Origin: Clostridiales bacterium
GTDB lineage: Bacteria > Bacillota > Clostridia > Peptostreptococcales > Anaerovoracaceae
Direction: 5' to 3'
Assembly (NCBI GenBank): GCA_015258265.1
Contig: JABZIP010000001.1
Coordinates: 124,001 to 188,000, forward strand
DNA: 64,000 nucleotides
The notes under the pieces are model-generated. The model ran no database searches. It was not told the DNA's origin and saw only the letters and a program-made list of their open reading frames with translations. Position 1 is the first letter of the stretch. Each line of letters begins with the position of its first letter. Positions 1 through 7,947 of this stretch are shown here, one piece after another. Both the position numbers and the translations under genes were made by a program.

Positions 1-1764
1 ACATTCATGTGTACAATCTCCCATGTACTGGCTCTCCCATTTACCGCGTACGCCAAGTCCGCTTTTCAATTCTTCTTTCACACGATCCTTGATTTTGCAA
101 GGTTCTAAATTTTCTCCGTCATTAGAGAGTTTTTTTTTTACTTCATCTACGAGTTTCCCGTCTCTTTCAGCTTCTTCGATGATTTTCTTAATTTCATCCG
201 CTCTCGCACCGTTTGCATTCGCACCGCCGATGTCATCCGGATTTTTGTACGCCTCCATATCGTAACCCGCTTTTTCCATTTCTTCAATGTGCTTACGGGT
301 TTCTTCTTCTTTGGCTTTTGCTTCCTCCGCAAGTTTCTTGACTTCGTCGATATATTTTGTCTGGTAACTTTCTTCCTTTTTGACAGTCGAAAAATCGAAA
401 TTTAAACTCTTTTCGAGCAGCTTTATAGCACCCTCTCTATGTTTTTTGGATAATACTCCAAGCGATGCCATAATGTAATCGTTATCAACCAATATCTCTG
501 CGTGCTCACTAGGGAATAAAAGCATACCCGTTTCATTGTGCTTCGCAATTTTTTGCATGATTTCAACTCTATGCGGCAACCTTGTAAGTGCGCCTCCCGT
601 ACCGATAATGTACTTAACCTGCGTAAGATCCTTGCCTTCTGCAACCGTCGATCTTCCGGACGGACCATAAATATAGCGAATCTGTCCTGCGTGTCTTTCA
701 ACTGCACGAAGTACCGCCTCTGTTGTAAGCATCTCAACCAGCTTAATTTCATCTTCGTTTTTCGGTATAGCAACATAGCTTTCCAATGTCTTATCGAGGT
801 CTATGCCAACTTTTTGGCACTCTTCTCTGAGCTTTTCTTCACCGATAGATTCTATGACCTTCATACGGTTGACATAAACTCCAAGGTCCCCCTCAACCGT
901 TCTCTTAGCTTTAGGCTCAGGTGCAATCATTATCCTTGCTACTTGATCGGATTCCGTAGCGACAGAATGTAAATCCGTCGTTGCTCCTCCCACATCGAGC
1001 ACTATCAAGTCCCCGATGCAATCGTAAAGCAACTTCGTACATTCCATTACCGCTCCCGGTGTAGGTATTATCGGCCCGTTTACCATATCTCTAACATGCT
1101 CCATGCCTGGAGCATTTGTAATATGGTCCTCAAAGGCGTCCTGAATTACCTTTCGGCAAGGCTCGACATTAAGTGCGTCAATTTTTGGATAAACATTCTC
1201 CACATTGTATAGCTTCATGCCGCTTTCTTCGTCAAAAATCAATTTCATTTCTTCTTGATTTTCAACATTTCCCGCGTAAATTACGGGTGTCTTCAGCCCC
1301 ATTGCCCTAATCATCTCAGCATTGTCAAGGGCAGTATCTCTCTCTCCATAATCTACACCGCCGGCAATCAAAATCAGATTGGGATTTATTTCTTTAATCT
1401 TTGCTATATCCGTTCTACGCAATCTGCCTGCCGTAACAAAGTGCAGTATTCCGCCTGCGCCAAGCGCCGCTTCCTTTGCCGCCTTCGCCGTCATGTCGTA
1501 TACCAGTCCGTGAACCGTCATTTTGAGTCCGCCGGCAGCTGACGAAGTTGCAAGCATTTCGTCGTATTCAAGGCTTTCGATACCCTTCTTCCTGCAAAGG
1601 TCATCTATCGCCCCTTGAAGTCCGATTCGAACATCGCCTTGAACCACGGAAGTCGGCGCTTGCCCTTGCCCCCAAAACACGGGATTATCAGTATCTATAT
1701 CTTTAAAAGCATTCACAACTGTCGTCGTAGAACCTATTTCAGCAACTAAAACATCTACCTTCAT
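1..1764 (-). CDS. MutL/GlmL-family ATPase of the ornithine cluster (3' end outside window)
   Basis: At least 588 codons are open from the ATG at 1764 to the window edge, so the C-terminus is missing. The N-terminus (VAEIGSTTT) and the later DVGGATTDL are the two phosphate motifs of the ASKHA ATPase fold, as in GlmL, the protein encoded with glutamate mutase. It is not the mismatch-repair MutL. GlmL proteins are about 460 residues; here the recognisable part ends near residue 450 and a charged, Lys/Glu-rich extension of at least 130 residues follows, with several cysteines near the visible end. The ribosome binding site AGGAGG lies 5 bases before the ATG. It follows oraE in the same direction, and a reactivating or chaperone role for the B12 enzyme OraSE is inferred from that. 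Ornithine racemase would be expected further left. Confidence 0.8.
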   Translation of the reverse strand, partial: MKVDVLVAEIGSTTTVVNAFKDIDTDNPVFWGQGQAPTSVVQGDVRIGLQGAIDDLCRKKGIESLEYDEMLATSSAAGGLKMTVHGLVYDMTAKAAKEAALGAGGILHFVTAGRLRRTDIAKIKEINPNLILIAGGVDYGERDTALDNAEMIRAMGLKTPVIYAGNVENQEEMKLIFDEESGMKLYNVENVYPKIDALNVEPCRKVIQDAFEDHITNAPGMEHVRDMVNGPIIPTPGAVMECTKLLYDCIGDLIVLDVGGATTDLHSVATESDQVARIMIAPEPKAKRTVEGDLGVYVNRMKVIESIGEEKLREECQKVGIDLDKTLESYVAIPKNEDEIKLVEMLTTEAVLRAVERHAGQIRYIYGPSGRSTVAEGKDLTQVKYIIGTGGALTRLPHRVEIMQKIAKHNETGMLLFPSEHAEILVDNDYIMASLGVLSKKHREGAIKLLEKSLNFDFSTVKKEESYQTKYIDEVKKLAEEAKAKEEETRKHIEEMEKAGYDMEAYKNPDDIGGANANGARADEIKKIIEEAERDGKLVDEVKKKLSNDGENLEPCKIKDRVKEELKSGLGVRGKWESQYMGDCTHEC

Positions 1765-1807
1765 ATACCCCTCCTAAAGTAATATACCTATATTTTACTA
1801 TTTATTT

Positions 1808-1840
1808 AAAAAAAGGGCAAGCATATGCCCGCCCTTTTTT
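1808..1840 (-). terminator. Intrinsic terminator between oraE and the mutL-like gene
   Basis: On the minus strand GGGC and GCCC arms flanked by A and T runs (AAAAAAGGGC / GCCCTTTTTTT) form a hairpin with a T tract, 22 bases after the oraE stop. Only about 43 bases separate it from the start of the next gene, so it probably works as a partial terminator that lowers expression of the downstream gene. Confidence 0.75.
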
Positions 1841-1861
1841 AGATATTTATTTAGGATTTTA

Positions 1862-4078
1862 TTATAAATCGCCTCTTCTTCTCATTGCTTCTTCTGCTAA
1901 GAATGTTGCAACGTCTATACCGTGGGAATCTCTTCCGAAGCCTTCATCAATTCCTGTATTTCTAGCTTCTTCAGGAACTACCTGTGTACCGCCCGCAGCG
2001 ATTATTACCTTATCACGGATACCTTTTTCTACAGCAAGCTCGTGTATTCTCTTCATATTCTTGTAGTGAACATTATCGTGAGAAATGATTGTAGATGCAA
2101 GTATTGCGTCAGCATTTAACTCAACTGCCGCGTCAACCAGCTTTTCTACAGGTACGGATGTTCCAAGATATTCTACCTGAATACCCCACTTCTCTATACC
2201 GCCGTGCTTGATGTTGATGATTTCACGAAGACCTACAGAGTGCTCGTCTTCTCCAACTGTTCCGCAAACAACTTTCATTGGATGATCATTGAACTCTTTG
2301 TAAAGAACTTCGTCCTTTAGGTGATGTGGTTCAGGAGGAAGAACAAGTGTCTTAGGATCGATATCAAATTCAACCTTACCCTTCATTTCGATTCTTGTTC
2401 CTTCAGCGTCTTGAAGCACTTCCTTACTGATAACTTCAGGATTTGCAAGTCCCAGTTTCTTACCGATTTCAAGTGCAGTAGCTTCTGCAACACGAGTGTT
2501 TGCAGGTATCATCATAGTCATCAGAACTGTACCGTCTGCGCACCATTCAACTTCAGGTTTAATTGCATCGCCGTCAAGATATTTCTTAACATTTTCAAGT
2601 CTGTTAGCTACGCAATCGCTTTCGTCAAGCTCGTCGATGTATACGATTTTGCTTCTGTCTTCGAATGTACAACCGCCGATAAGTGCTGATGGGTTCTTAG
2701 GATCTCCACCGTACTGTTCAACATTGTTATATCCATAGTGAGCAGTTACAGGAGCCATATAGTCATCTTCTCTTTCGAAGATAAATCCATATCCTACACC
2801 GCCCTCGATTTTTCTAGCGATACCGTCGCCGTTTCTTTCAGGATATCTTGCAGAGTCAACGAAGAATCCTTCCTGAACAGCTTGGAAATAACCGCCAACT
2901 TCAATGATTTCTTCCATGAACAGGCAAGCTCTTTCCTTGATATCTCTAGCCATTTCACGAAGCGGTCCGTCTTTTTTAAGCTCAACAAGCTCCATAAGTC
3001 CGTCAAGACCTATCAATGTTTGTTTTGCGTTGTCGCACGCTTCAATGTTGTAAATATGCCAAGGAACGTTTCTTCCTTCGTCCGGTGTGATAGTTGACTG
3101 AATATCAGCTCTTGTCAGCTTGGATATGAACATATTAAGTACGTGAGTTACTGTAGCTTCTCTTGCAGATGAGCAGATGTACTTTGTATTCTGCTGTGCT
3201 CTCATCTTATATCTTGCGCAGATGTCGCGAAGTGCAACTGCATATGGTAAGTCAAGATATACAGCTGGTGCAGGAGTTGCTGTTGGAGGTACAGTTGATA
3301 AGCTGATTAAATCAGGTGAAATACCAACTTTCTCCGAGAATAGCGAGTTGATAGAGTGCTGTACTATAAGCTCAGGCATTACCTTCCATGCTTCTCTTGC
3401 AGTAGCGTTTGCATTGTGCGCTCCGTCTATCTGTAACATTCCTGCCCAAGCCATAATCTTCTTGGATTCGCAAGCGTCAACGAATGATCTTACGCAGTTA
3501 ATATCTCTGTAAAGTACGTTGTACTGTGGATCTTGGTGAGCTCCGTTTATTCCTTCTTCTGCAAACATTACAGCTACGTCAGGACCTGCTACTCCGGATA
3601 CATATGAATGGTAGTTGATTGGTCTGCCTACTTCTTCTTCTATAATATCAAGAGCTTTTCTCTGTGCTCTAACCTGTTTTCTTGTAATAGGTACTCCGCC
3701 TATACCCTGAGGTGTACCTTCCATAAGTCCGTCGATATGGGACTGTCCCATATGTCTGATAACCATTATATGGTCTGCACCGTGCCATGCTGCCATTCTC
3801 ATTCTACGAATATCGTCTTCAAATCTACCGGAAGCGATTTCTGTAGTAATTACAGGAAGCGGCTGTGGGTCAATATCGCCGAAGAACTTTGCAGGAGGTA
3901 GTCCTACGCTGTTTTTAAGCGGTTTTGAGCAATCGTGATATGTGAAAGGTCCCATTTGCAAATTTGGAGCAGGTTCTCTCCAGTGCCAACCGCGTCTTTT
4001 TGGCTCATACTTATCTAAATCTTTCAGTATATTTCTAACGTCCAGCTTTTCGTTAGGTTTCAAATCTATTCCGTACAT
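1862..4078 (-). CDS. oraE: D-ornithine 4,5-aminomutase, large subunit OraE
   Basis: This is the adenosylcobalamin- and PLP-dependent subunit that moves the terminal amino group of D-ornithine to C4, giving 2,4-diaminopentanoate, in the cytoplasm. At 738 residues it has the family length. The B12-binding DxHxxG motif is visible as DEHSVG at residues 611-616, with the cobalt-ligating His613. Lys624 lies eleven residues later, the same spacing as His618 and Lys629 (the PLP lysine) in the Clostridium sticklandii enzyme. A TIM-barrel-like N-terminal portion precedes the C-terminal Rossmann-type B12 domain. The ATG overlaps the oraS stop (TAATG), indicating translational coupling with the small subunit. 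Confidence 0.96.
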   Translation of the reverse strand: MYGIDLKPNEKLDVRNILKDLDKYEPKRRGWHWREPAPNLQMGPFTYHDCSKPLKNSVGLPPAKFFGDIDPQPLPVITTEIASGRFEDDIRRMRMAAWHGADHIMVIRHMGQSHIDGLMEGTPQGIGGVPITRKQVRAQRKALDIIEEEVGRPINYHSYVSGVAGPDVAVMFAEEGINGAHQDPQYNVLYRDINCVRSFVDACESKKIMAWAGMLQIDGAHNANATAREAWKVMPELIVQHSINSLFSEKVGISPDLISLSTVPPTATPAPAVYLDLPYAVALRDICARYKMRAQQNTKYICSSAREATVTHVLNMFISKLTRADIQSTITPDEGRNVPWHIYNIEACDNAKQTLIGLDGLMELVELKKDGPLREMARDIKERACLFMEEIIEVGGYFQAVQEGFFVDSARYPERNGDGIARKIEGGVGYGFIFEREDDYMAPVTAHYGYNNVEQYGGDPKNPSALIGGCTFEDRSKIVYIDELDESDCVANRLENVKKYLDGDAIKPEVEWCADGTVLMTMMIPANTRVAEATALEIGKKLGLANPEVISKEVLQDAEGTRIEMKGKVEFDIDPKTLVLPPEPHHLKDEVLYKEFNDHPMKVVCGTVGEDEHSVGLREIINIKHGGIEKWGIQVEYLGTSVPVEKLVDAAVELNADAILASTIISHDNVHYKNMKRIHELAVEKGIRDKVIIAAGGTQVVPEEARNTGIDEGFGRDSHGIDVATFLAEEAMRRRGDL

Positions 4079-4455
4079 TATTTATTACCTCCCTTGAATA
4101 AAGCTGCTGCTTCGTCCCAGCATTCGCCTTTTCCAAGCAAAACGCTAGCTTCTCTAATAGAAATGTTCTTCTCTTTTGCAAGTTTGTAAACTACATGACC
4201 TGTTCCGTGTCCCATAAGTCCTCTGTCAATGCAGCCCTCAACTATTTTTTGAGTATCAAGTGAAGATACTCCCATTCTCAAAAGTACAGCTCTTTCTACT
4301 GAAGGTGTTGTGTTCTTCTTGCCCAACTCCAAAAGCGGATCTACCACCTGTGCAGTAAGTTCCCAGAATCTGTTATAAAGTTCTTCATCTGTTAAATTTG
4401 CGATGTGTTTTCTGCGTTCTGCAAAATCATCATCTCTTCTCATTCCTGATTTCAT
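4078..4455 (-). CDS. oraS: D-ornithine 4,5-aminomutase, small subunit OraS
   Basis: This 125-residue protein matches the known OraS length (about 120). It is the small partner that forms the heterotetramer with OraE, and it is needed for aminomutase activity although it carries neither cofactor. The sequence is hydrophilic and alpha-helical, without membrane segments. A strong ribosome binding site (AAGGAGG) lies 5-6 bases before the ATG, inside the tail of the preceding small membrane ORF. Its stop overlaps the oraE start. Assignment rests on length, similarity to remembered OraS sequences and the position directly before oraE. Confidence 0.93.
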   Translation of the reverse strand: MKSGMRRDDDFAERRKHIANLTDEELYNRFWELTAQVVDPLLELGKKNTTPSVERAVLLRMGVSSLDTQKIVEGCIDRGLMGHGTGHVVYKLAKEKNISIREASVLLGKGECWDEAAALFKGGNK

Positions 4456-4465
4456 TTGTTCCTCC

Positions 4466-4771
4466 TTAAATTTTATACAACCATGCTACAATAACTACTA
4501 CGGACTTAATCCCCAGTATTAGAAAATAACCCATGTATATCACTTCAAGCAATATAAAAAACCTCTTGGATATGGTTTTATGCTTAAAGTCTTTATATGC
4601 ATTTATTGCAAAGACTAAAATTAAAATTGGTAAAAAAATTGCAATAATATTCTCAATCTTTGCAACAATTATATGACTCGAATGCGGCAAGATTGCCTTT
4701 ATTTTATCATAACATATCCATATTACTACTCCTAATACAATAATCGGTATCTCTATTAAGTTTTTTTTCAT
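4466..4771 (-). CDS. Small membrane protein of unknown function inside the ornithine operon
   Basis: I do not recognise this 101-residue protein. It has three likely membrane helices, at about residues 5-24, 38-60 and 70-97, separated by a short basic loop (KDFKHKTISKR). It sits between ortB and oraS, 56 bases after the first and 10 bases before the second, so it should be co-transcribed with the pathway. The start is weakly supported: there is no good Shine-Dalgarno sequence at the right distance, while an out-of-frame ATG with AAGG lies just upstream, and the first codons contain a run of eight A. A transport or membrane-anchoring role is only a guess. Base composition is more AT-rich than that of the flanking pathway genes. 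Confidence 0.65.
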   Translation of the reverse strand: MKKNLIEIPIIVLGVVIWICYDKIKAILPHSSHIIVAKIENIIAIFLPILILVFAINAYKDFKHKTISKRFFILLEVIYMGYFLILGIKSVVVIVAWLYKI

Positions 4772-4827
4772 AGCAGATTAGCACCATTTTCGCCTTAATT
4801 TTATCAACGTTTCTATTTGTTCCCGTA

Positions 4828-6243
4828 CTACAGTTCTTTTAACGCTTCCTCTACAAACGCAACGTTTGTTTTCGTTTCTGCTGCAAGGAATTCCTTGTCT
4901 GCGTCCGTTACCTTGCTCGCATCCGTTACGCCGTGAGCTTTGCAAGCCTTTTTGATAAGCGATCTTCTGAACTTGTTGATATCTGCTTCAACATATTTGA
5001 AGTAGCTTGGATCTTTTGGAAGAATTACACTAACTCCAGGTTTTTCTTCTCTAGGATCCCCGAACTTAACTTCTATGCCGTTTTCTCTTGCAAATGCGAG
5101 CTGTGGCTGCACGTGCTTTCCTGCACCTGTATACTCCGTTTCACTTACAACAAGAACTGCATCGGCAGGAAGCTCCTGTGCAAGTGAGAATGCCGCTGCA
5201 AGTGAAGTGTTTCCTGCAGGTCCTCTTTCGATACCTTCAAGGTTTGCAAGTGCTTCTGTCATATACATTACTTCGCCCTGAGTTACTGTAACATATCTAT
5301 CCATGTAACGAAGCGGTCTTGCTGCACTTCTTGGAACGTCTGAGTGGTCAGGATCTGTAGCATATGGTACACCGAATCCCGTGTGTCCTGTTGTACAAGA
5401 TTTCTTGTTGAACTGTACGTCAGATGCCATGTGAAGCCCTGTAAGGTCGATTGAAGCTGCAACGATTTGCACGTCTTTAACTCCTGCCTTGATTAGACCT
5501 CTAGCTGTACCTGTAATCATACCGCCGCCTGCGTTTGTGCAAACAACCATATCAGGATCTTTTCCAATCTTCTCTCTGCACTGCATAGCGATTTCGTAAC
5601 CTAATGTTTCAACACCTGCGATTCCGAATGGAGAATAAAGAGATGCGTTGAAATATCCTCTATCTTCCAATATTGAAAGGAATGTATAGAAAAGCTCAGG
5701 TCCTACAGTAAGCTGTACAACTTCTGCGCCAAGCGCTTCGCACTTTCTTGCTTTTTCTATGATTTCAGGTTGTCCAACGCCCTTTGAGTCGAAGCATTCC
5801 TGACAAATTACGCACTCAAGTCCCTGCATAGCAGCCTGAGATGCAACTGCAGCACCGTAGTTACCGGAAGTCGCAGCTATTACACCTTTGTATCCGAGTT
5901 TCTTTGCGTGAGCAACCGCACAAGCAGCACGTCTGTCTTTGAAGCTGCCGGAAGCATTAGCTGCTTCGTCTTTTGCAAATATTCTTGCACCATAACCCGG
6001 TTTAGCATATTTACGAGCTAGTTCTGTCAAGTTTCTAAGCTCAAGAAGCGGAGTGTTACCAACGCCTGTTCTGCTCTGAACTCTGTTTATTTCGTCCAAA
6101 GTATATCCTGTAGCTTTCATAAGTGCTTCGTAATCAAAACCGATAGCTCCACTTTCAAAGTCAGCGTAGTCAAGTCCCAGCGCCTTTTTCATTATATCGT
6201 TTGATCTTCCCATAACGGAAGCGTAATCTTTTGCTAATGCCAT
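4828..6243 (-). CDS. ortB: 2-amino-4-oxopentanoate thiolase, beta subunit OrtB
   Basis: OrtB is the PLP-dependent subunit of the thiolase that cleaves 2-amino-4-oxopentanoate with CoA to acetyl-CoA and D-alanine. The 471-residue sequence has the fold type II PLP signature of threonine-synthase-like enzymes: the Schiff-base lysine is Lys102 in NASGSFKDRRA, and the phosphate-binding glycine loop is TNAGGGMITG. The ATG overlaps the ortA stop (TAATG), as expected for two subunits made together. It is the third gene of the operon driven from the sigma-54 promoter near 7.8 kb. Confidence 0.95.
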   Translation of the reverse strand: MALAKDYASVMGRSNDIMKKALGLDYADFESGAIGFDYEALMKATGYTLDEINRVQSRTGVGNTPLLELRNLTELARKYAKPGYGARIFAKDEAANASGSFKDRRAACAVAHAKKLGYKGVIAATSGNYGAAVASQAAMQGLECVICQECFDSKGVGQPEIIEKARKCEALGAEVVQLTVGPELFYTFLSILEDRGYFNASLYSPFGIAGVETLGYEIAMQCREKIGKDPDMVVCTNAGGGMITGTARGLIKAGVKDVQIVAASIDLTGLHMASDVQFNKKSCTTGHTGFGVPYATDPDHSDVPRSAARPLRYMDRYVTVTQGEVMYMTEALANLEGIERGPAGNTSLAAAFSLAQELPADAVLVVSETEYTGAGKHVQPQLAFARENGIEVKFGDPREEKPGVSVILPKDPSYFKYVEADINKFRRSLIKKACKAHGVTDASKVTDADKEFLAAETKTNVAFVEEALKEL

Positions 6244-6545
6244 TAGTTCTTACCTCCGTACATGATATCTCTAAGCTGTTTATCGATAATTACAAGCTCA
6301 GGTACAAAATCTCCATAGCTGTGAGTCCAGTGTGGATTTACCTCAAGCAACTTACCTTTTGCAAGTCTGTTTGCAGCTGTTAAAACTGTAACTTCATCTC
6401 CAATGTTTGCGCTGTCTTCCTGTAAAAATCCTTTTGTCCACATTTCAAGCGGGCAAGCCTGTGTATCGTCAGGAAGTTTCGCTGTTCTTTGTGCAGCCTC
6501 TAAAACTACTGCGTGGATTCTCACCCAATCGCCTTTTTTAGCCAT
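6243..6545 (-). CDS. ortA: 2-amino-4-oxopentanoate thiolase, alpha subunit OrtA
   Basis: This 100-residue protein has the size and N-terminus (MAKKGDWVRIH) typical of OrtA, the small subunit of the thiolase of the ornithine oxidative pathway. It probably shapes the active site together with the PLP subunit OrtB and has no cofactor motif of its own. A clear ribosome binding site (AAAGGAGAG) precedes the ATG. The gene lies about 100 bases after ord, separated from it by a hairpin-forming spacer, and its stop overlaps the ortB start. Confidence 0.93.
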   Translation of the reverse strand: MAKKGDWVRIHAVVLEAAQRTAKLPDDTQACPLEMWTKGFLQEDSANIGDEVTVLTAANRLAKGKLLEVNPHWTHSYGDFVPELVIIDKQLRDIMYGGKN

Positions 6546-6563
6546 TTTTCTCTCCTTTAATAA

Positions 6564-6601
6564 GACAGCTTGTCGCCGAAACTAATCGACAACAAGTTGT
6601 C
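6564..6601 (-). other. Hairpin in the ord-ortA spacer
   Basis: The arms GACAGCTTGTCG (6564-6575) and CGACAACAAGTTGTC (6587-6601) can pair with one bulge and one mismatch around an 11-base loop. No T run follows, so it is not a typical terminator. It may mark an RNA processing or stabilising site between ord and ortAB, which would allow different protein levels from one transcript. Function is inferred. Confidence 0.4.
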
Positions 6602-6647
6602 CCTTTGATTTTTTGTTTAATTTTTAATAGTCGTGCCTATGTTGTAA

Positions 6648-7715
6648 TTATTTTACAATTTTTGCATCTTCGCAGATAAGATCTCTCATATCTCCCATGA
6701 TAGCTCTAGGTACAGGAATGTCGATCATTGTCTTTAGACCAGGTCTAGCATTGATTACGTGAGGGATTGTATTGAAAATCATAGCGATAGTTCCGATACC
6801 GCCTTCGATTTCAGGAGTATTTACCATATTTACAGGTGGAATACCCTTGATTTCTACATAGTCACCTGTTGTAACTCCAACCTGTTCAGGCTCGATTTGC
6901 TGTGGGTGATCCATTTCAATCTTCATTTCGCCGTCAACATATCCCCAACCTTTCATTGCAACACCTGCAACATCTCCTGCTTTTGCAAATCCATAAGGAG
7001 ATTTTCTATCTACATCTGTAACGATTGGTTCCATATCCTGTTCGAATTTGTCAAGTTTCCAGCCAAGAGCATCTGTTATCATTCTTACAGATTCAGCAAA
7101 ACCAACGTGTCCTGCCATTGTTCCTTCAGCTTTTCTCTTCTTGAATTCATCAACTGTGATACCGATTCCCTGTTCTTCCATTACAGCAGGTCCGAAAGGA
7201 GAAAGGCTGTTAACTCTTCTTGAAACGATGTGGTCAACAGTTTCGCAGCATCCTGTCCATAGAATTACCAAAAGGTCCATGATAAGGCCAGGGTTGATTC
7301 CTGTTCCAAGTACTGTTACATTGTTCTTCTTTGCGATTTCGTCTAATTTCTTAGCAAGTTCAGGTTCCTGAGCCTGTGGATAAGCCATTTCTTCAGCAGA
7401 AGTAATTACGTTGATACCTCTTTCCATAGCGAATACCATTTTGTCGTATGCTTTTGCAGTGAAAGAGTCTGTGCAGATTACTACGATGTCAGCAGCGCCC
7501 GGTTTGATTACTTCTTCAGCAGTTCCAACGATTACGTCAGGTCTATTTCCCTGTTCGATTCCAGGTATAACATCGTAGATGTTCTTTCCGATTTTAGAAC
7601 CGCCATCTCTGTCGATACCTCCAACTAGGTCAACGCCTTTTTTCTTAACGAGCATCTTTGCGATACCGCCGCCCATTGCGCCTATTCCCCAGATAATTAC
7701 TTTTACATTTTCCAT
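6648..7715 (-). CDS. ord: 2,4-diaminopentanoate dehydrogenase Ord
   Basis: Ord oxidatively deaminates (2R,4S)-2,4-diaminopentanoate to 2-amino-4-oxopentanoate and ammonia, reducing NAD(P)+. The 355-residue protein begins with a Rossmann fold (IIWGIGAMGGGIAKML, residues 8-23) and resembles dihydrodipicolinate-reductase-type dehydrogenases, as Ord does. The length fits the family. It is the first gene of the operon, about 75 bases after the predicted sigma-54 start point, with GAAAGGAG before the ATG. The usual neighbours ortA, ortB, oraS and oraE follow on the same strand. Confidence 0.95.
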   Translation of the reverse strand: MENVKVIIWGIGAMGGGIAKMLVKKKGVDLVGGIDRDGGSKIGKNIYDVIPGIEQGNRPDVIVGTAEEVIKPGAADIVVICTDSFTAKAYDKMVFAMERGINVITSAEEMAYPQAQEPELAKKLDEIAKKNNVTVLGTGINPGLIMDLLVILWTGCCETVDHIVSRRVNSLSPFGPAVMEEQGIGITVDEFKKRKAEGTMAGHVGFAESVRMITDALGWKLDKFEQDMEPIVTDVDRKSPYGFAKAGDVAGVAMKGWGYVDGEMKIEMDHPQQIEPEQVGVTTGDYVEIKGIPPVNMVNTPEIEGGIGTIAMIFNTIPHVINARPGLKTMIDIPVPRAIMGDMRDLICEDAKIVK

Positions 7716-7799
7716 AATTGTACTCCTTTCAGTCCTCCGGCATTTTGCCGAGTTCCTTGTAAAAAATTATACTATGCCATTTGCACGCCAATATATTAT

Positions 7800-7815
7800 T
7801 GCAACTTTCGTGCCA
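7800..7815 (-). promoter_or_regulatory. Sigma-54 (-24/-12) promoter of the ornithine operon
   Basis: The minus strand reads TGGCAC GAAAG TTGCA, an exact match to the -24/-12 consensus TGGCAC-N5-TTGCA of RpoN promoters. It lies about 85 bases before the ord start, and transcription should begin near 7789. A sigma-54 activator gene is directly upstream. This implies that the operon needs RpoN plus that ATPase. Confidence 0.9.
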
Positions 7816-7883
7816 ACAATGGCAAGTTTTTATTAAAAACAAAAATGCCAATAAATCGGCACAATTTCCACATTGGCATTTTT
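7811..7883 (-). promoter_or_regulatory. Clustered TGCCA/TGGCA dyads upstream of the sigma-54 promoter; also possible terminator of the activator gene
   Basis: TGCCA and TGGCA recur at 7811, 7820, 7846 and 7874. The outer pair belongs to a perfect 12-base inverted repeat, AAAAATGCCAAT (7841-7852) and ATTGGCATTTTT (7872-7883), with 19 bases between. This is the usual distance for activator sites of a sigma-54 enhancer-binding protein. The same 12-base hairpin, followed by a T-rich stretch on the minus strand, could also end transcription of the regulator gene that stops at 7948. Both roles are inferred. Confidence 0.6.
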
Positions 7884-7947
7884 GATTTTTACAATATTTT
7901 TTTCTTTTAAATTTCCCTTGCTCATCTAATGCAATTATTCTTGCAAA

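Noticed and set aside
1..1764. Reading the left-edge gene as DNA mismatch repair MutL
   Set aside because: The motifs are those of the ASKHA-type GlmL/MutL ATPase linked to B12 mutases; GHKL ATPase motifs are absent.
2321..3901. Plus-strand ORFs inside oraE
   Set aside because: They are antisense frames of a strongly conserved gene and have no ribosome binding sites or recognisable domains.
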